DNA of 64,000 nucleotides from Macrophomina tecta (taxonomy: Eukaryota; Ascomycota; Dothideomycetes; Botryosphaeriales; Botryosphaeriaceae), in the NCBI GenBank assembly GCA_024180945.1, contig JAKSGN010000036.1, forward strand, positions 1,860,001-1,924,000, read 5' to 3'. Under the pieces are notes generated by a model. The model did no database searches, was not told where the DNA came from, and saw nothing but the letters and a program-made list of their open reading frames with translations. Positions 12,742 to 24,649 of the stretch are shown piece by piece. Position numbers and translations under genes: made by a program. The stretch's first letter is position 1, and each line of letters starts with the position of its first letter.

Positions 12742-14734
12742 TGCTGCGGTGGTGGTGGCGGCGTGACAACAGAGGCCCGGGACCGAGAGGAGCGCAGCGG
12801 CGATCGGCCGGCCTCAGCCGGGGAGGGTCAGGCTCGCGGCAGCGCGGCAGTCGGCGAGGTGAACACGATGGCGGCAAGGAGTGCTGTGTGGAGAGGGCGA
12901 TCCGACAGGCGCGTTGCAGGGTGCGATGGGGAGCGAGCGTGGACGGAGTGGGAGAGCTGCTGCTGGCGGCGGCGGCGAAGGCGGCGGCGATTGTCGGTTA
13001 GGTCGGAATCAAGAGCAGGCGGATGGTGTAAGCAGCGGCCGCGAAAATCTGCGCGGAGGAATGTCGTCAAGCGGGCGCGCAGACAGTCATCCGGGACCCT
13101 CGGGGTCGGGACAGTTTAGAGATAGGGTATGGCTGGTGCGGGATGGGTGGTGGAGCGGCGGGATTGCGGGTGTTTCTATGCTGATGTCGTAGTCGTGGCT
13201 CCTCGGTGCACGCCTCGCGCCTCGCACGGGGAAAGGTGGCCGCCCGAGAATCAGATTTGGCGCCAGCCCGCCCGCAACGTCGTGAAGCCGAGAGTCCGGA
13301 GCGTGCACAGCAGCGGTGCATAATCCCAGGAGAGGCGTGTTATTACCGCCGTGCCTGACACGGCCGCGCCCCGGCTGCCAAGGGCGCGCTCGCTGCTGCA
13401 GCGGGCAACCGCGAGTCTCCAAACAACCACGCGCTCAGGGATGGACGAGGCTCAGCGCAAACCCTTGAAGATTAGATGACGATCCGAGCGGCGTGGGTCG
13501 CGGCCACTGTGTCATGTAACGAGCGCTCACGAACGCGCGCTGGCGATCTGGCGGAGCGAATCACTGGTGCGCAGCTGTGTGCCTGCCTGCCTCCAGCCCT
13601 CAGGCCCCAGGGCCCAGAAATTGCAGCGGCGGCCAGAGGGCTGATCGAAGGGCCCGCTCAGCATCGGGCGGCGAGGGCTGTTGGTGTTGGCCCCGCCGCC
13701 TTGGCTGCCGGCCAGGGGGCTTCCTTCGGCGGCTTCGTCATCCCTCGCAGCCGCGCCTATTTTGAGCATCGCGCCGTAGCAAAACCATCGTGGAGGCCAG
13801 GCGCAGGTGCTGTCGACGGCACGGAAGCCCCGTGCTTCCGCCAGGCCCCAGGCCCCAGGCTCCAGCGCAGCGGAAACAGGAGGGCGGATCTCCCACGGTG
13901 CATCAATTTCGCATATGACTCGGCCGGCCTGCCGAGCTGCTGCTTCTGTCCTGCGAATAATTACGGCGAGGAAGACGGCAGGGAGCAGCAGCGCGATCAG
14001 CGGGCTTCCAGTCGCGTCAGCTTTTAGCTCTGTGCCACGCAAAAACCAACGCCGCCACGGACTCTGTCGCTGACTGACTGCTGCGCTCGCCTCTGAGCCT
14101 CCGTTCCTGGTTGTTACGTCGGCCATTCGTTCGTGCGAGACTCTGGGTTGCCCTGCCGCCGCCGTCGGCGTTTCGACGCAGCCAGCAGTCGGCCCAACTG
14201 TATCCTGAGCCTCCGTGTGCCGACAGCTGGAGGTCGCCTGCACCCTCCGGCGGCGCTGGCGCTATCGCCCGCCCGCTGATTACCGTATGCATCCCGTCGC
14301 ACCCGCCTGCCGTGCAGTTCCGCCGCGTGTGACCCAGGTGCAGGTCGCGGAGGGCTGAATGCCTTGCCGTCGCGACAATTCATCCGCACTTGGGGAAGGT
14401 TGAGCCCTGTCATGAGAGTAATTTATGGAGCCCCGGAGCTGGCGCGATGTCTGGACGAAAGCGGGTAGGGTGAGCCATGACAAAGACATCGGGATAGTTG
14501 CTTCAGTTGCGAGCCCTTGGTGACAGCGCATGCACAGCGCAGCTCGGTGATCGCCTGAAAAGAATAGGAGCGCAGCCGGGGCGTTTAAGCATGTGTCGAC
14601 TTGGCTCGCGCGTCTTGACATGCTTCGGGGGCCAAGGCGCTTCACGTGCGCCCGCGCCGTCGCCGCCGCGCGCACCCACACGTCCACAGCCCACGCGACA
14701 GCCTGAGCCCGCGGGCAGTCTTGAACCCTCCATC
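12742..14734. promoter_or_regulatory. Divergent GC-rich intergenic region (flippase / CANIN-like gene)
   Basis: Two kilobases between two gene starts that point away from each other, so it must contain both promoters and leaders. It is very GC-rich, CpG-containing and full of short direct repeats of GGC/CCAGGC type (for example near 13843-13862). Long frames are open on both strands, but none has a recognisable domain or a consistent splice pattern, so I annotate no gene. No TATA box stands out. Confidence 0.5.
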
Positions 14735-17268
14735 ATGAAGCGCAATGGCAACATCACAAACTTCTTCAAACCCTTCACCGAACCAAAGGAAACACGCGCC
14801 CTGTCCGAGGAACGTCGCGAACGCGGCTCGTCATTTCCGTCGCTGAGCGTGCTAGGTGCGTTTGACGCTTCACCAGCGACTCCCACCATTCCGGCCGCCC
14901 AAGTCTAGTCGCGCGCGCCGGCTGACGACAGCGGCATTCCAGATTCCGATAGACGGCCGCGCTGGCCTTCTATTGATCAGACGAAAGAGCGCCCTGTCCC
15001 TCTCTCAACACGTCACCGCGATATCCTGTCGCCCACTCCGCCGCCTCCGCTTGAGACGAAACCAACGCCAGCGCCGCAGCCTCCCACAGGCGTGTACCCG
15101 CCGCAAAATGACATGACCAACCAGAACACCGGGAGCGTAGAGCCGGGGTCGTCGTTCAATTCATCCTTCTCCTCACTGCCACAACAATCCCAGTCTTCAA
15201 CATCCAGCAAGCGCGTAGTGAAGGACGGCGTGCCGCTCGTGAGAACATCAGACAGCGAGGAGGAAGACTCGGATTCAGAGTTGGAGGACTTGACAACAAT
15301 CCTGAATAAGAAGCGACGAGCGCAAGCCCTGCCAGAGAATCCAAACCCCACCATGAAGCCAAAGAGAGACAGGGAAGGGCCCGGATCGGCCTATGACTTG
15401 CGATCTCATTTCAAACGAGCGCCGCCTAAGAGAGAATTCAAGTCCATTGTGGCTCCTACACGAAAGTACAAAATCTCTCTATCCGATCTCGTGACACAGC
15501 GGCAGAAGGGCTTAGATTCTGAGGCAAGGGTTCTGGAGGCACAGAGGCAGGCGGAAGAGGCGGAGAGAGCTGCAGAAGAGAGCAAAGCGAAAAGCAAAAT
15601 CAGCAAAGAAGGTCTCAGAGCCGCCTTGGGCGATGCTGAGGGCGTAGAGAGGACATTTAATGCTCTGCAAAGGACAGAGGTACTTGAGACAGATCAGGTG
15701 TGGCGGTTCTTTGAGAAAAATGATGAGACTGTGGCTCCGGCCCGGCCCCAATTTCCCGCACCGTGTCTGTCTGAAGAAGGGTGGCAGCGAAGACTGATTG
15801 GTGGGTTAAAACGCCTTCTGCTGGAGCGCATAAATCTCACGTATCCCAGACCCTTCCACCCGAGACGGGATTTTCATCTCAGGGATCGTCAAGAGCCGAA
15901 TCTACAAGCAGCCGTTATCCGATGAGCTTCTGATCTGGATGATTGATGACCTTTGCCAGAGCAGAAAGGAAGAATTGACTAACGCATATTTTGGCATACT
16001 CGAGGTGGGTCTTACTGTATACAAGCACTTAAGGGCCTCTGCTAACTCCGCTAAAGTCCTCTGCCCCACAATTACGGAAGATCCTCACCAGGCAGGCAAT
16101 ATCGGACCTCTTTCGAAGGCTTGGAGCTAGGGAAGAAGCGGTTTCGTTCAGCAGTGAACTACCTGAAATTCTACCGGATGAAGTAAATCCTCACGGTCAG
16201 TCTCTCGGCCGGGGATGTGTAGTAGCACTGCTGATTTGCAAAGAACCCAAGAAGGCTTTACCTCACGGTTCGAGTCAGCTTATTGGACTCCTCAGGCGAG
16301 CTGCGCCTTTTCTCGAAACGACCGTAATAGAATACACTCTTGAGGTATTGATCCGGCTCAGCTTCGACGATAGCACACGCCAAGATGGAGATATCCAATG
16401 GCAATGTCAGGAAGCAATCGCGGCCACGCTTGACGCCCTTTCATCTGAAGACGAGCCCGAAGTCTTGCAGAGGGTTTCCCAAACCCTATTCCAGAGCTTT
16501 AGGAATCATGGGCCCAAAGAGGACAAATTCGTCAATCACGTTCTACAAGCTCAATTGGTCCAAGCCATCCCTTCCATCACACGACGCGAGGCCACGTTCC
16601 AACGGAGACTCGCCCTCGCTTTCTTTCTCGACAGCCCCAAGCCCCTGACGCTCTCCCTCACCGCCCCCGGAATTCTCCCCGCCATCCTCCAATCTCTCGT
16701 GCACAACCCTCTTTTCCGTTTCAGTCGGGGCACAGACTACGCCGACGTCACGGCCGCCTTCACGCTCCTCGACATCGCCATCGACAGCGGGTTCTCGGAC
16801 CGTGCTTTCGCCAGCACGCTCCGCAGCATCGACAGGCGCACCCGCGACATCGCCGCGCGGCAGCTGCGCGAGGCGGCCCGGGCCGCCGAGGACGAGTTCA
16901 ACTTGGGTGTCGACGCCCTCACCGCCACCATCCGCCGCATCATGGGCCAGATCCGCGGGTCGGGGACCGAGAGCGTCCGCATGAGCGAGGCTAAGGGCGC
17001 TATGGAGCGGCTCGGCTACCGCCTCGAATCGAGCGTACGCACCCGGGAGAAGAGCGGCACCGACATCTTTGCAACAGACGCCCGGCGCAGCGCAGGACTT
17101 ATGGAGTCCTGGGTGGGAGGGACAGCGGGAAGCCGCATCTCTTCTTCTGGCGGCGGCAAGGGCGGTGGTGGAATCGATGAAGTCAACAGAAATGCGCCCG
17201 ACGAGGAAGAGCACGGCAAGGTCAAGCGCGAGCCAGACGGTGAGGGTGCAGAAGAGGTCGCGACCTAG
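14735..17268 (+). CDS. Probable CANIN-domain / Nse6-like Smc5/6 cofactor
   Basis: Predicted 781 residues from exons 14735-14855, 14943-15800, 15850-16004 and 16057-17268 (introns 87, 49 and 52 bp; the last has a clear GCTAAC branch site). The N-terminus reads MKRNGNITNFFKPF, a close PCNA-interacting-like motif (N4, I7, F10, F11). Next come a disordered stretch with an acidic S-D-S-E-E-E-D cluster (about 143-160), a conserved-looking block around SAYDLRSHFKR and KYKISLSDLV, an Ala/Glu coiled coil (about 233-265), then a mostly helical, HEAT-like region (about 300-640) and a Gly/Lys/Glu-rich tail. This order fits fungal proteins annotated with the CANIN domain (Nse6/SLF2-type loaders of the Smc5/6 DNA-repair complex). 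That assignment is from memory of the family and is an inference; a nuclear DNA-repair role is the safer statement. The gene structure is better supported than the name. Confidence 0.6.
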
Positions 17269-20044
17269 ATGCAGTAGGATGTCGCAGTCGTCGCGGGCCA
17301 CATCGACGACAACCTCGAACACGAACTTGAACGGGCTCAGGAGAATGGCGCGTGTGCGGTCGAGCACGTTGGCTGCTATCGCTGCTGGTCGTGAGCGGCC
17401 TCGACTTGTCGCTCCTGCTGCCCCTCCTCTTCCTGTTGCTGCTCTCCCTATTCCCATTGATACCCGGCGTTAAGGATGGAAATAAGAGGATTCGGGAGGT
17501 CTGGACTGGGGTCTATTTCTGGTGTGGCGTTCTCCTTCTTTCCTCTCCGGGACGGGGTGGGTTCGTTCGTACGAGATGGCGGCGGTAACGGTGATTTCGT
17601 GGCCGTGAAAATGATGGTGGCTTCTCGTCCTTCCCTTCTTAGATACTCAAAAGAGCCGATGGCCGATTTCCCGGAGTCCTTGTTCCTTGTTGGCTCTGTT
17701 TGCGTCCTCCGTGTTTCCCGCGTTAATTTTCTCCCGGCTGCGTGGTTTTTGATCTTGTGGCGAGGGCGCACAACGGAGATGAGATATTCAGCCTCAGTCT
17801 TTGGCAGTTTTATTGGACGGGCGCCCTGCAATTTTGTATCAGATGCCGTCCCTTTTTCTGTCTCTCTCTCTTTTCCCTTTCGGAGTTATAGAAGAGAGAA
17901 AATTGGTGGAAATCTCGCAGCGCTCTTTCTTTTTACTTCTTCCCTGTCCCTTTTCGGCGATCCTTCGGGTAAAAAGATCACCAAACGGGCCATGTGCACA
18001 CCTACATTTTTCTCTTGGTTGCGATTACTCGCATGCGGGCCCGCCGGACGCCCGCGGAAAGATATACCCCTGAATGAGCGGTGATGATTGGAGACAAAGT
18101 CCCTTTTTTTTTTCCTCCCCTAATGTGTGATTCGTTCGTCGTCCTGTTGCGTGCTTCCTGTCTCTGTTCGCTGTCGATCTCAGGGGGTCACTCCGGAGCA
18201 GCGCAGGTAGTTGGAGGGCGCATGCATGTATGAGGTAAGAAGGAGGGAAGGAAAGGTGGGTCCGCGCCGTGGATGACGCTTCCGCTCCTAGTTCCTCCTA
18301 CATGCCTTTTTATTTCTCACACACCGCACGTCTTCGCGTCGTACGGTGGACCGCGTGAAGGTCGACGCCGCAATTTTCGGAAAGAGCTGCGTGCGAGACA
18401 GTCAACATCGCGCCGTGGAAGTTCGGATGGGACCGCGGTTTCCGTCCTCGAAAGGCTGGCGTTGATAAAGAAACAAGGAGCTTGCAACCCTCCAGCGTCT
18501 GCGGTGTCTGCCCGTCGTGTCATGGTGGCGTATGCAATTCGGATCTGACCTCAAGATCAATGGAGCAGAAGCGGCCGCGACGTAGCAATGGGGTCTAATT
18601 GTTTTTCTTCTTTTTTTTTCTTTTTTTTCTTTTTTGAACAGTATGAAACGGCAGTCCTCAACAGCAAATGCTCCATTCAATGCAAATGAAGCCTCTTGAC
18701 GAACCCTTCAACAGACCCGTTGAATCCGCCATGTTGCTTTGGTTACCCTAGAATCCCCATGCACCTTCGCAAGGCAAGCGTGGACTGCGCAATCCCCAAG
18801 AATACCTTGATTTTGTCTCTGGCACGATTACTCCAAAGGCGGGCCATTGATCGTCATCACCGTCTGGCTCATATTTCCTTTATTCCACGGTTCATACCGT
18901 TGGTGTTGCTCCGTATGCCATCATATGCTCCAACTATGCCCAGGACGGAAAGTCCTGACCGTTTTTTTGTCTCCCACCCCCGCCTCACCGTGCCGCGTCA
19001 GCGTCAGGATCATTCCGACCTTTCTTTGCCGAGAGGAGTGGGAGTATCCATCTGGCCGCAGATGATAACGATTTCCCTGGACACTTGGACCGGACGAATA
19101 TTGACTCCTCCCGTTCGCAAGACTCATTGCGAGCACCCTGGCCTCGTTCGCCGTTCGCACCCTGGATGTTCCCCCTCCGGAGACTGGTCCTTGCCCTTGC
19201 CACGATCGAAAGATGGCCTGCGGGGATCGCCAGGGGCCATACTCTGAGCATTCAGACTAGCCGGCAGAGCAGGGGGGGGCCAATGAGTGCTTTGGATCAT
19301 GTTCAACCTTCCGTGCCGTTCACTTGAAAGCCGGAGCTCTTGTAGAAAGCCGAGCTGGAGATCTCCTCTCTCGTGTTACCCGCGCGAGGATGAGATGAAT
19401 GACAAGGGCAGGGCAGCTAAAGGAGGGTTCATGGGACACGTTCGACCACGGGATGATGTCGGTGGAATGGATATCCAGCTGGACGTATAGGCCGTAGGTG
19501 ACTTTCGTCGCATAGTTACAGGTTCGTGAACCGCCGGTCATGTTTTTCTTGTCTTCAATCTCATCGCGAGGGCCCAGTCGGCGGGCATGGAGATGGAGCA
19601 GGTGAGCTTTGCGGCCTCGAGTGATTGTTCAGCGGCAACCTGCGTGATTGATGCCGCATTATCCACACCACGTACATTCAGAGGAGGTAGGGTCCAGGCA
19701 GGAGAGTTGTCAGAGCTTCCACCACCCTTCGAAAGCACTTGGGCCTTGTGTACAGTTTGCTGTGGTGGGTTTCCATCGAAGGTGCCTTTCAGTCTCCAAA
19801 GAGCCTGCCTTACTAAACACCAGATATTTTTCGTCAGTAGATAAGAACTGGAAACAAAAAAAAAAAAAAAAAAAAACATGCGGTGGCAGATTCGAGTGTT
19901 TTGAAACTCTTTCAATCCCTCTCTACTCCATCCAATGGAAAACCAAGCAACAAAAAAATATTCCTTTTCATTCAGATTACCGACAGAAGCCTACCTTACA
20001 CTCCTCCAACCAAACCTCTACTCCACACCTATATCCCCGTCCCT
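17269..20044. other. Convergent intergenic region, no gene recognised
   Basis: About 2.8 kb between the 3' ends of a plus-strand and a minus-strand gene. It carries pyrimidine-rich stretches (18595-18640), and a 21-base A run at 19856-19876. Open frames are short, overlap on both strands and show no family. Probably two 3' UTRs plus spacer. Confidence 0.45.
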
Positions 20045-21823
20045 TCAAGCGGTCCCCTCTACCACACTGCCCTGCCTCCTCACAACTTCCTCAACCTGCT
20101 CATGCCTCTTCCCCTGACCCCTATACTCCCTCTTGCCCCTCACCAGCCAATCGACGCCGATGATGAAGCACACGACGCCGTACACGGCACTGACGTAGTT
20201 CATGTTGCTCGCCTGGACGGGCTTCGAGTAGGGGAAGCTGTACATGACGACGGTGAAGAGGGTCCAGGCGAGGAGGACGTAGTTAGCGACGAGGCCAATG
20301 GGACCGAGCCAGAAGGGGCCGTGTTCGATGTTGTTGCGGCCGCGGATGAGCAGACAGATGACGGGGATGGAGTAGGAGACGTAGAGGAGGACGATGCAGG
20401 CCGTCACCATGCTGTTCGTTGTCGCAAGTATGTCAGTATCAGACCGCTCTGCTTCTGCTTCTCTCCGAGCGAGCGGGGGAGTGAAGGTGAAGGGGGTGGG
20501 GGGTCGGTATAATGGAAACGAACCTGTTGAATGCGGTGTACGACCCGAGATAGAGACAGCCAACCGCGGCGACGATGATGCAGCTGATGGTGTGCGCCCA
20601 CAGCGGAACATCCAGCCCCTTGTGCACCGTCCCGAGCACCTGATGACCCGGCAGCCCGCGATCGCGCGCAAAGCTCCAGCACAGGCGGCTCTGCCAGGTG
20701 TGCGAGGCGATCAAGCACCCGAAGCCCGTCACGATGATCAAACTCTCGAGCACGATGGCGCCTCCTTTGGTGCCCAGCGCACGGTAGAATAGCTCGAGGA
20801 TGGGGACGAGCGTGGGCGTGTCGACCAGCTCCTGGAAGTCGCCGACGATGCTGAAGAACATGGATATGGAGTAGAACCAGCTGGTGACGAAGCCGATGGC
20901 AACGGTGCCCATGATGGCAATGGGGATCATGCGTTCGGGCCGGTGGACTTCCTCGGCCATGTGGGTGGCGCAGTCGAGGCAAGCGAAGGCCCAGTTGGTG
21001 TTGACGAGGCCGACGATGAAGGCGATGCCGCCCTGAGACCAGCCTGTGTTGTTGATAAAGGTGGCGAAGACGAACTTGGCGTGCTGGTGCGTGGGCGCCT
21101 TGGCCGGGACGGTGATGAGGATGACGGCGAAAGAGATGAGGGAGCAGTAGAGCGTGGTTGTGGAGATTTTAGGCAGCACTTTGCCCCAGCAGTTGAAGAA
21201 GTAGCAGAAGATGTTGACGATTTGGTAGGTGACGAAGACATGCCAGCTCTCGATAGTGCTGGATCAGGATTGTGAGCATATTCTCGATTGACAAAGAAGA
21301 AGCAGTCGAGCAGTGTCTTGACGTATACTTACAAGTCAGGATGGGTCAACTGCCAGCAACCACAGAGGGCGCTTCCCATCGCCAGAGCAACGCTTGCCGA
21401 CGTGAAGATGGAGCCAGCCCAAGCGAACCAGCCAGTCAAGTAGGAAGCAAAATTGGCATAACGTTTCGGCGCCAGTTCGTTGGCCCAGAAGTATTGGCCT
21501 CCGGCGTTTGGCAGAGCACTCGCAAGCTCTGACAGGGAAATGCCGACACATACAGAGATGAGAGCGATGATCATGATACCGTAGACAATCAGCAACGGGC
21601 CGCCCGAGTTTATGCCCGTCACCAGCGCTGCAGAGATGCCGAACCAGGAGTTGGTCAACGAGAATCCGACGCCCAGAACAGACCATACGCTGAAGTTCCG
21701 CTGCATGTCCTGGGTGTAGCCCATCTCGGCCAACTTTGCCGCATCGGCATCGACGTTCTTCACATCTCCCTCCATGAAGGAGGGAGGCCTTTCCGACTCT
21801 GCGATCTCTTTTGATGCACCCAT
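20045..21823 (-). CDS. APC-family permease, choline/GABA/amino-acid type
   Basis: Plasma-membrane uptake transporter of the amino acid-polyamine-choline superfamily (the fungal choline/GABA permease branch). Exons 21823-21333, 21258-20524 and 20411-20045 encode 530 residues; introns are 74 and 112 bp. Visible hallmarks: cytosolic N-terminus ending in the conserved sequence FSVWSVLGVGFSLTNSWFGI, which opens TM1; NAGGQYFWANELAP; SYLTGWFAWAGSIFTSASVAL; the central block NTNWAFACLDCATHMAEEVHRPERMIP, typical of this branch; and the last-third motif FARDRGLPG. Twelve hydrophobic segments can be counted. Substrate cannot be told from sequence: choline, GABA and other amino acids are all possible. 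The gene is single and its 5' side faces the transposon at 23337. Confidence 0.92.
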
Positions 21824-23334
21824 GACTGCGGTATGGGTTGGTAAGGTAGACCGGAGAGTTAATCGTTAGGGAAAGGTGCCGCCCTGAACTCTCAGCTTGC
21901 AACTTGAACGGGCAGGGATATGGTTGGAGGTGTAAGGCCTTGCGGAGATTGCGCCCCTGGGGAGCCTGGGTCTCGGACGGTCGCGTATGTTTAGCTGGTG
22001 GACAGAAGTTGGGGCGTAGACTGTCATACACGTGAGAGACAGCGGTACGACGCGCGCGCGAGGTCGGGAGTGTGTAGGGAAGAGAGGAGGATATAAATAA
22101 ATTACTAAACAGTAGTCACAACGAGGCGGGCTGAGCGAGTAAGTGCAAGCTGATAAGAAAGCAACAAGACAAGCACGGCCAAATCGTCGTGCGGTCTCGC
22201 GGTACTGATGCAGGAAGGAGTCGCATGAAAGCCCAGGGCAGTAGGCCTCGTGTACAGATGATGCTGGCGGGAAGCCGCGAGTATATACCTGCCGTGTCAG
22301 TCGTGAGCATTCAGTTACAAGGCGCATCTGCTCAGAAAGGTGGTCGCCCAGAGTGCTGGGTGTAACGAAGTGCCGGGTGCATGCGTCAGCCAGCCCTGCG
22401 ACGGGACCCAATTGCCTCGCAGGTATGGTGGGCGATAGGCAAGGATGGAGGGGGAGACGGCAAGCGGAGAGGCCCAGCTGGGACGTCAGCGCCGAGAGAT
22501 TGGCCAGCGCAAACAAGGAGCTGAGCGAGTCTGATAGGAAGATACGGTATGCTAGCAGCGCCGGCTGCAACGCTAAGCCTCTATTCAGAGCGATGCTGTG
22601 TACTCCGCGTGCTGCCGCAGTGTCGCAAAGCTCCCCGCCATGCATGCATGCACCTCCATTTTCCGCTGGGCTTGGCAGCTGGATGGCGCACAGTAAACAG
22701 ACAGTTACGTCCGTGTTTCGACCAAGAGGGTGGTGGGTGAGCTTGCTGACATTGCCAAGTTACTACGGCAGGGTTGGATGGGATCCAGTCGCCGCCCACG
22801 GCGACGGAGGGCATGCGCGCTCGTGGGTCTCAGCCGTCGACTTGGTAGGGTGATTTCATTGCACGGTTTCCACATGGCTGGCTAAGACATATTGCTGGAT
22901 TGGAGGAGGTGGATGCGGAGGGCGGAGCTGGAGGCGCAGGACGGCGGGGGCGACTGTGGGCGGAAATGGCCAGGCCCCGATGCCTATCAAGGGAGCGGAT
23001 GATTGATGGAGTGACGTTAGCAGGGAGGTTACGCAGCGAATTGCGAGCTGTGGGAGCTTATCGGATAGCGGAGCGACTGGCGGGATGGTGAAGAAGTTAT
23101 CCGCTTGGGCCTCCTGGGTGATGCAGCCCACCAGCCCTCCGCCTTTGCGCACCACCACGACCTCGTCCGACAGCACCGCCGTGGAGGCAAGCTGCTGCCA
23201 GCACGCTTCGCACGCCCTCGCAGCGCTGCAACCGCCGCCCTGAGGCCGAGAGTCAAGAGCGAGGGAGGCCGCAGCATCCGCCCTTCCCCTCTCCATCGCG
23301 TCCGGATCGCGGCCAGCCAAACCTTATCAAGCGA
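21824..23334. other. Upstream region of the permease, no other gene recognised
   Basis: About 1.5 kb between the permease start and the transposon. It should contain the permease promoter and leader; the 100 bp before the start are pyrimidine-rich on the coding strand. Frames at 21866-22645 and 22856-23320 (minus) are low-complexity without a family resemblance. Confidence 0.45.
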
Positions 23335-23336
23335 TA

Positions 23337-23366
23337 CCGCACCCGTGCAAAAGTCAGGGCGCACGG
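23337..23366 (+). repeat. Left terminal inverted repeat of the Tc1/mariner element
   Basis: Thirty bases whose reverse complement is found at 24618-24647; preceded by TA. Comparison by eye shows no mismatch. Confidence 0.92.
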
Positions 23367-23424
23367 ACGTGCACGAGTCAAAACAACAACGTACCCTCTT
23401 CATCCCTTGCCTCATTACACCACC

Positions 23425-24513
23425 ATGCAGCGCATCTTTGGACGCGAAATTTCAGGCAATGCTAGGCAAAGGCATCAGCTTTCACATAATCAACGAGTTT
23501 CGGTTATTACACAATCGCAAGATGGTAAATCTGGGCGTCAAATTGCCCGTGAGACTCGCTTCTCAGAACACGCAATTAGGAGCTGCATCAACCACTACAA
23601 TACGACTGGCCAGATTGATCTAACACCTCGTACTGGCCGTCCCCCCAAAGTCAGCCTTCGCACGGAGCGCCAGATTATTCGTTTTGTTAACCGGTTCCCA
23701 AAACTTAAGCACAGCCAGGTGATTAAGCAACTCCAGTTATCTATCCATAAAGATACGCTCAGGCGTATTCTACGCAAGAACCATATTACCAAATGGCGTG
23801 CAAAGAATCGGCCTTGGATCTCTCAAGCGAATGCCCGCATTCGGTACCAATATGCAAAGAAATACCGGTATAAGAGCTGGAGATGGTGGATGAGGGTTAC
23901 GTTCGGTAATGAGTGCTCAGTTGAGCAGGGCTCTGGCCACGCACCAAGCTGGGTTTTCCGTACGCCTGGCCAGCAAAAGTGGGACCAAAGCCGGCTTAAT
24001 ACACGGCCACTTGGCAAGAAGGCAAGATGTATGGTATGGGGTGGCTTTTCAGGCCAGCTAGGGGTGTCTGATTTACACGTTATAGAGCGTGATTTGGACT
24101 CTCCTAGGCAAGGCTATACTGCCAAATCCTATATCAAAGTACTGGAGGAATAGGTACCAAGAAACTACGACTATAGTATATACTGGTTACAAGATGGTGC
24201 TGGTATTTATCGGGCGAACCGGGTGAAGAAATGGCTGCGTGATCACCAAATTAGGTGCATTACTCACCCCCTATATTCGCCTGATCTAAACCTCCAGGAA
24301 TACCTTTGGTGGCCACTAAAGATGAAGCTTCAAGAGATTGCGCCATTTATTGAGCTTGGGAAGAATCCTGAGCGCGTGGAGGCGTTACTAGCTGAGTGGT
24401 TACCTAGGGCATACGCATTGGTGGAAAAACCAAGCCTTAAAGCGCTTTGTAAAAGTATGCCACAACGGCTTGTAGATGTTATTCAAGCTGGTGGCTATCA
24501 AACTCGCTGGTAG
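23425..24513 (+). pseudogene. Tc1-like transposase with in-frame stop
   Basis: Cut-and-paste transposase. Reading from ATG 23425, the N-terminal part (about residues 1-120) has the two helix-turn-helix units of Tc1 enzymes, with TPRTGRPPK as the linker and RTERQIIRFV following. The DDE domain follows: the first acidic position appears as N in FGNECSVEQG where the family has Asp; then WGGFS; the second acidic position is in YWLQDGAG; the third in SPDLNLQEYLWWPLK, where family members usually read N-P-x-E. A TAG at 24151-24153 interrupts the frame, which then continues unchanged to the stop at 24511-24513. The TAG could derive from CAG, and the D-to-N change from a G-to-A transition after T; both fit repeat-induced point mutation. 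With a stop and a lost catalytic residue, this copy should be dead. Confidence 0.9.
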
Positions 24514-24617
24514 CCTAGCTTTATAAAGAATCAACTCTTACTGCATTTGAGCAACTCCTTGTTGAATAATACGACTCCAAAGTATTGGTGTTGGTGGCAG
24601 GATAATTAGCGTCTTGG

Positions 24618-24647
24618 CCGTGCGCCCTGACTTTTGCACGGGTGCGG
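24618..24647 (-). repeat. Right terminal inverted repeat of the Tc1/mariner element
   Basis: Reverse complement of 23337-23366; followed by the TA duplication at 24648-24649. Confidence 0.92.
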
Positions 24648-24649
24648 TA

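Larger units (their letters stand above)
23337..24647 (+). mobile_element. Tc1/mariner-superfamily DNA transposon, complete ends, inactivated
   Basis: A 1311-bp element bounded by 30-bp perfect-looking inverted repeats (23337-23366 and 24618-24647, beginning CCGCACCCGTGCAAAAGTCA) and by the dinucleotide TA on each side (23335-23336, 24648-24649), the Tc1/mariner target-site duplication. Between the ends lies one transposase reading frame with a DDE-type catalytic domain, broken by a stop codon. Base composition is lower in GC than the flanking DNA. Only one copy is in the window. Identical ends and a single internal stop suggest recent insertion or recent loss of activity. Confidence 0.93.
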
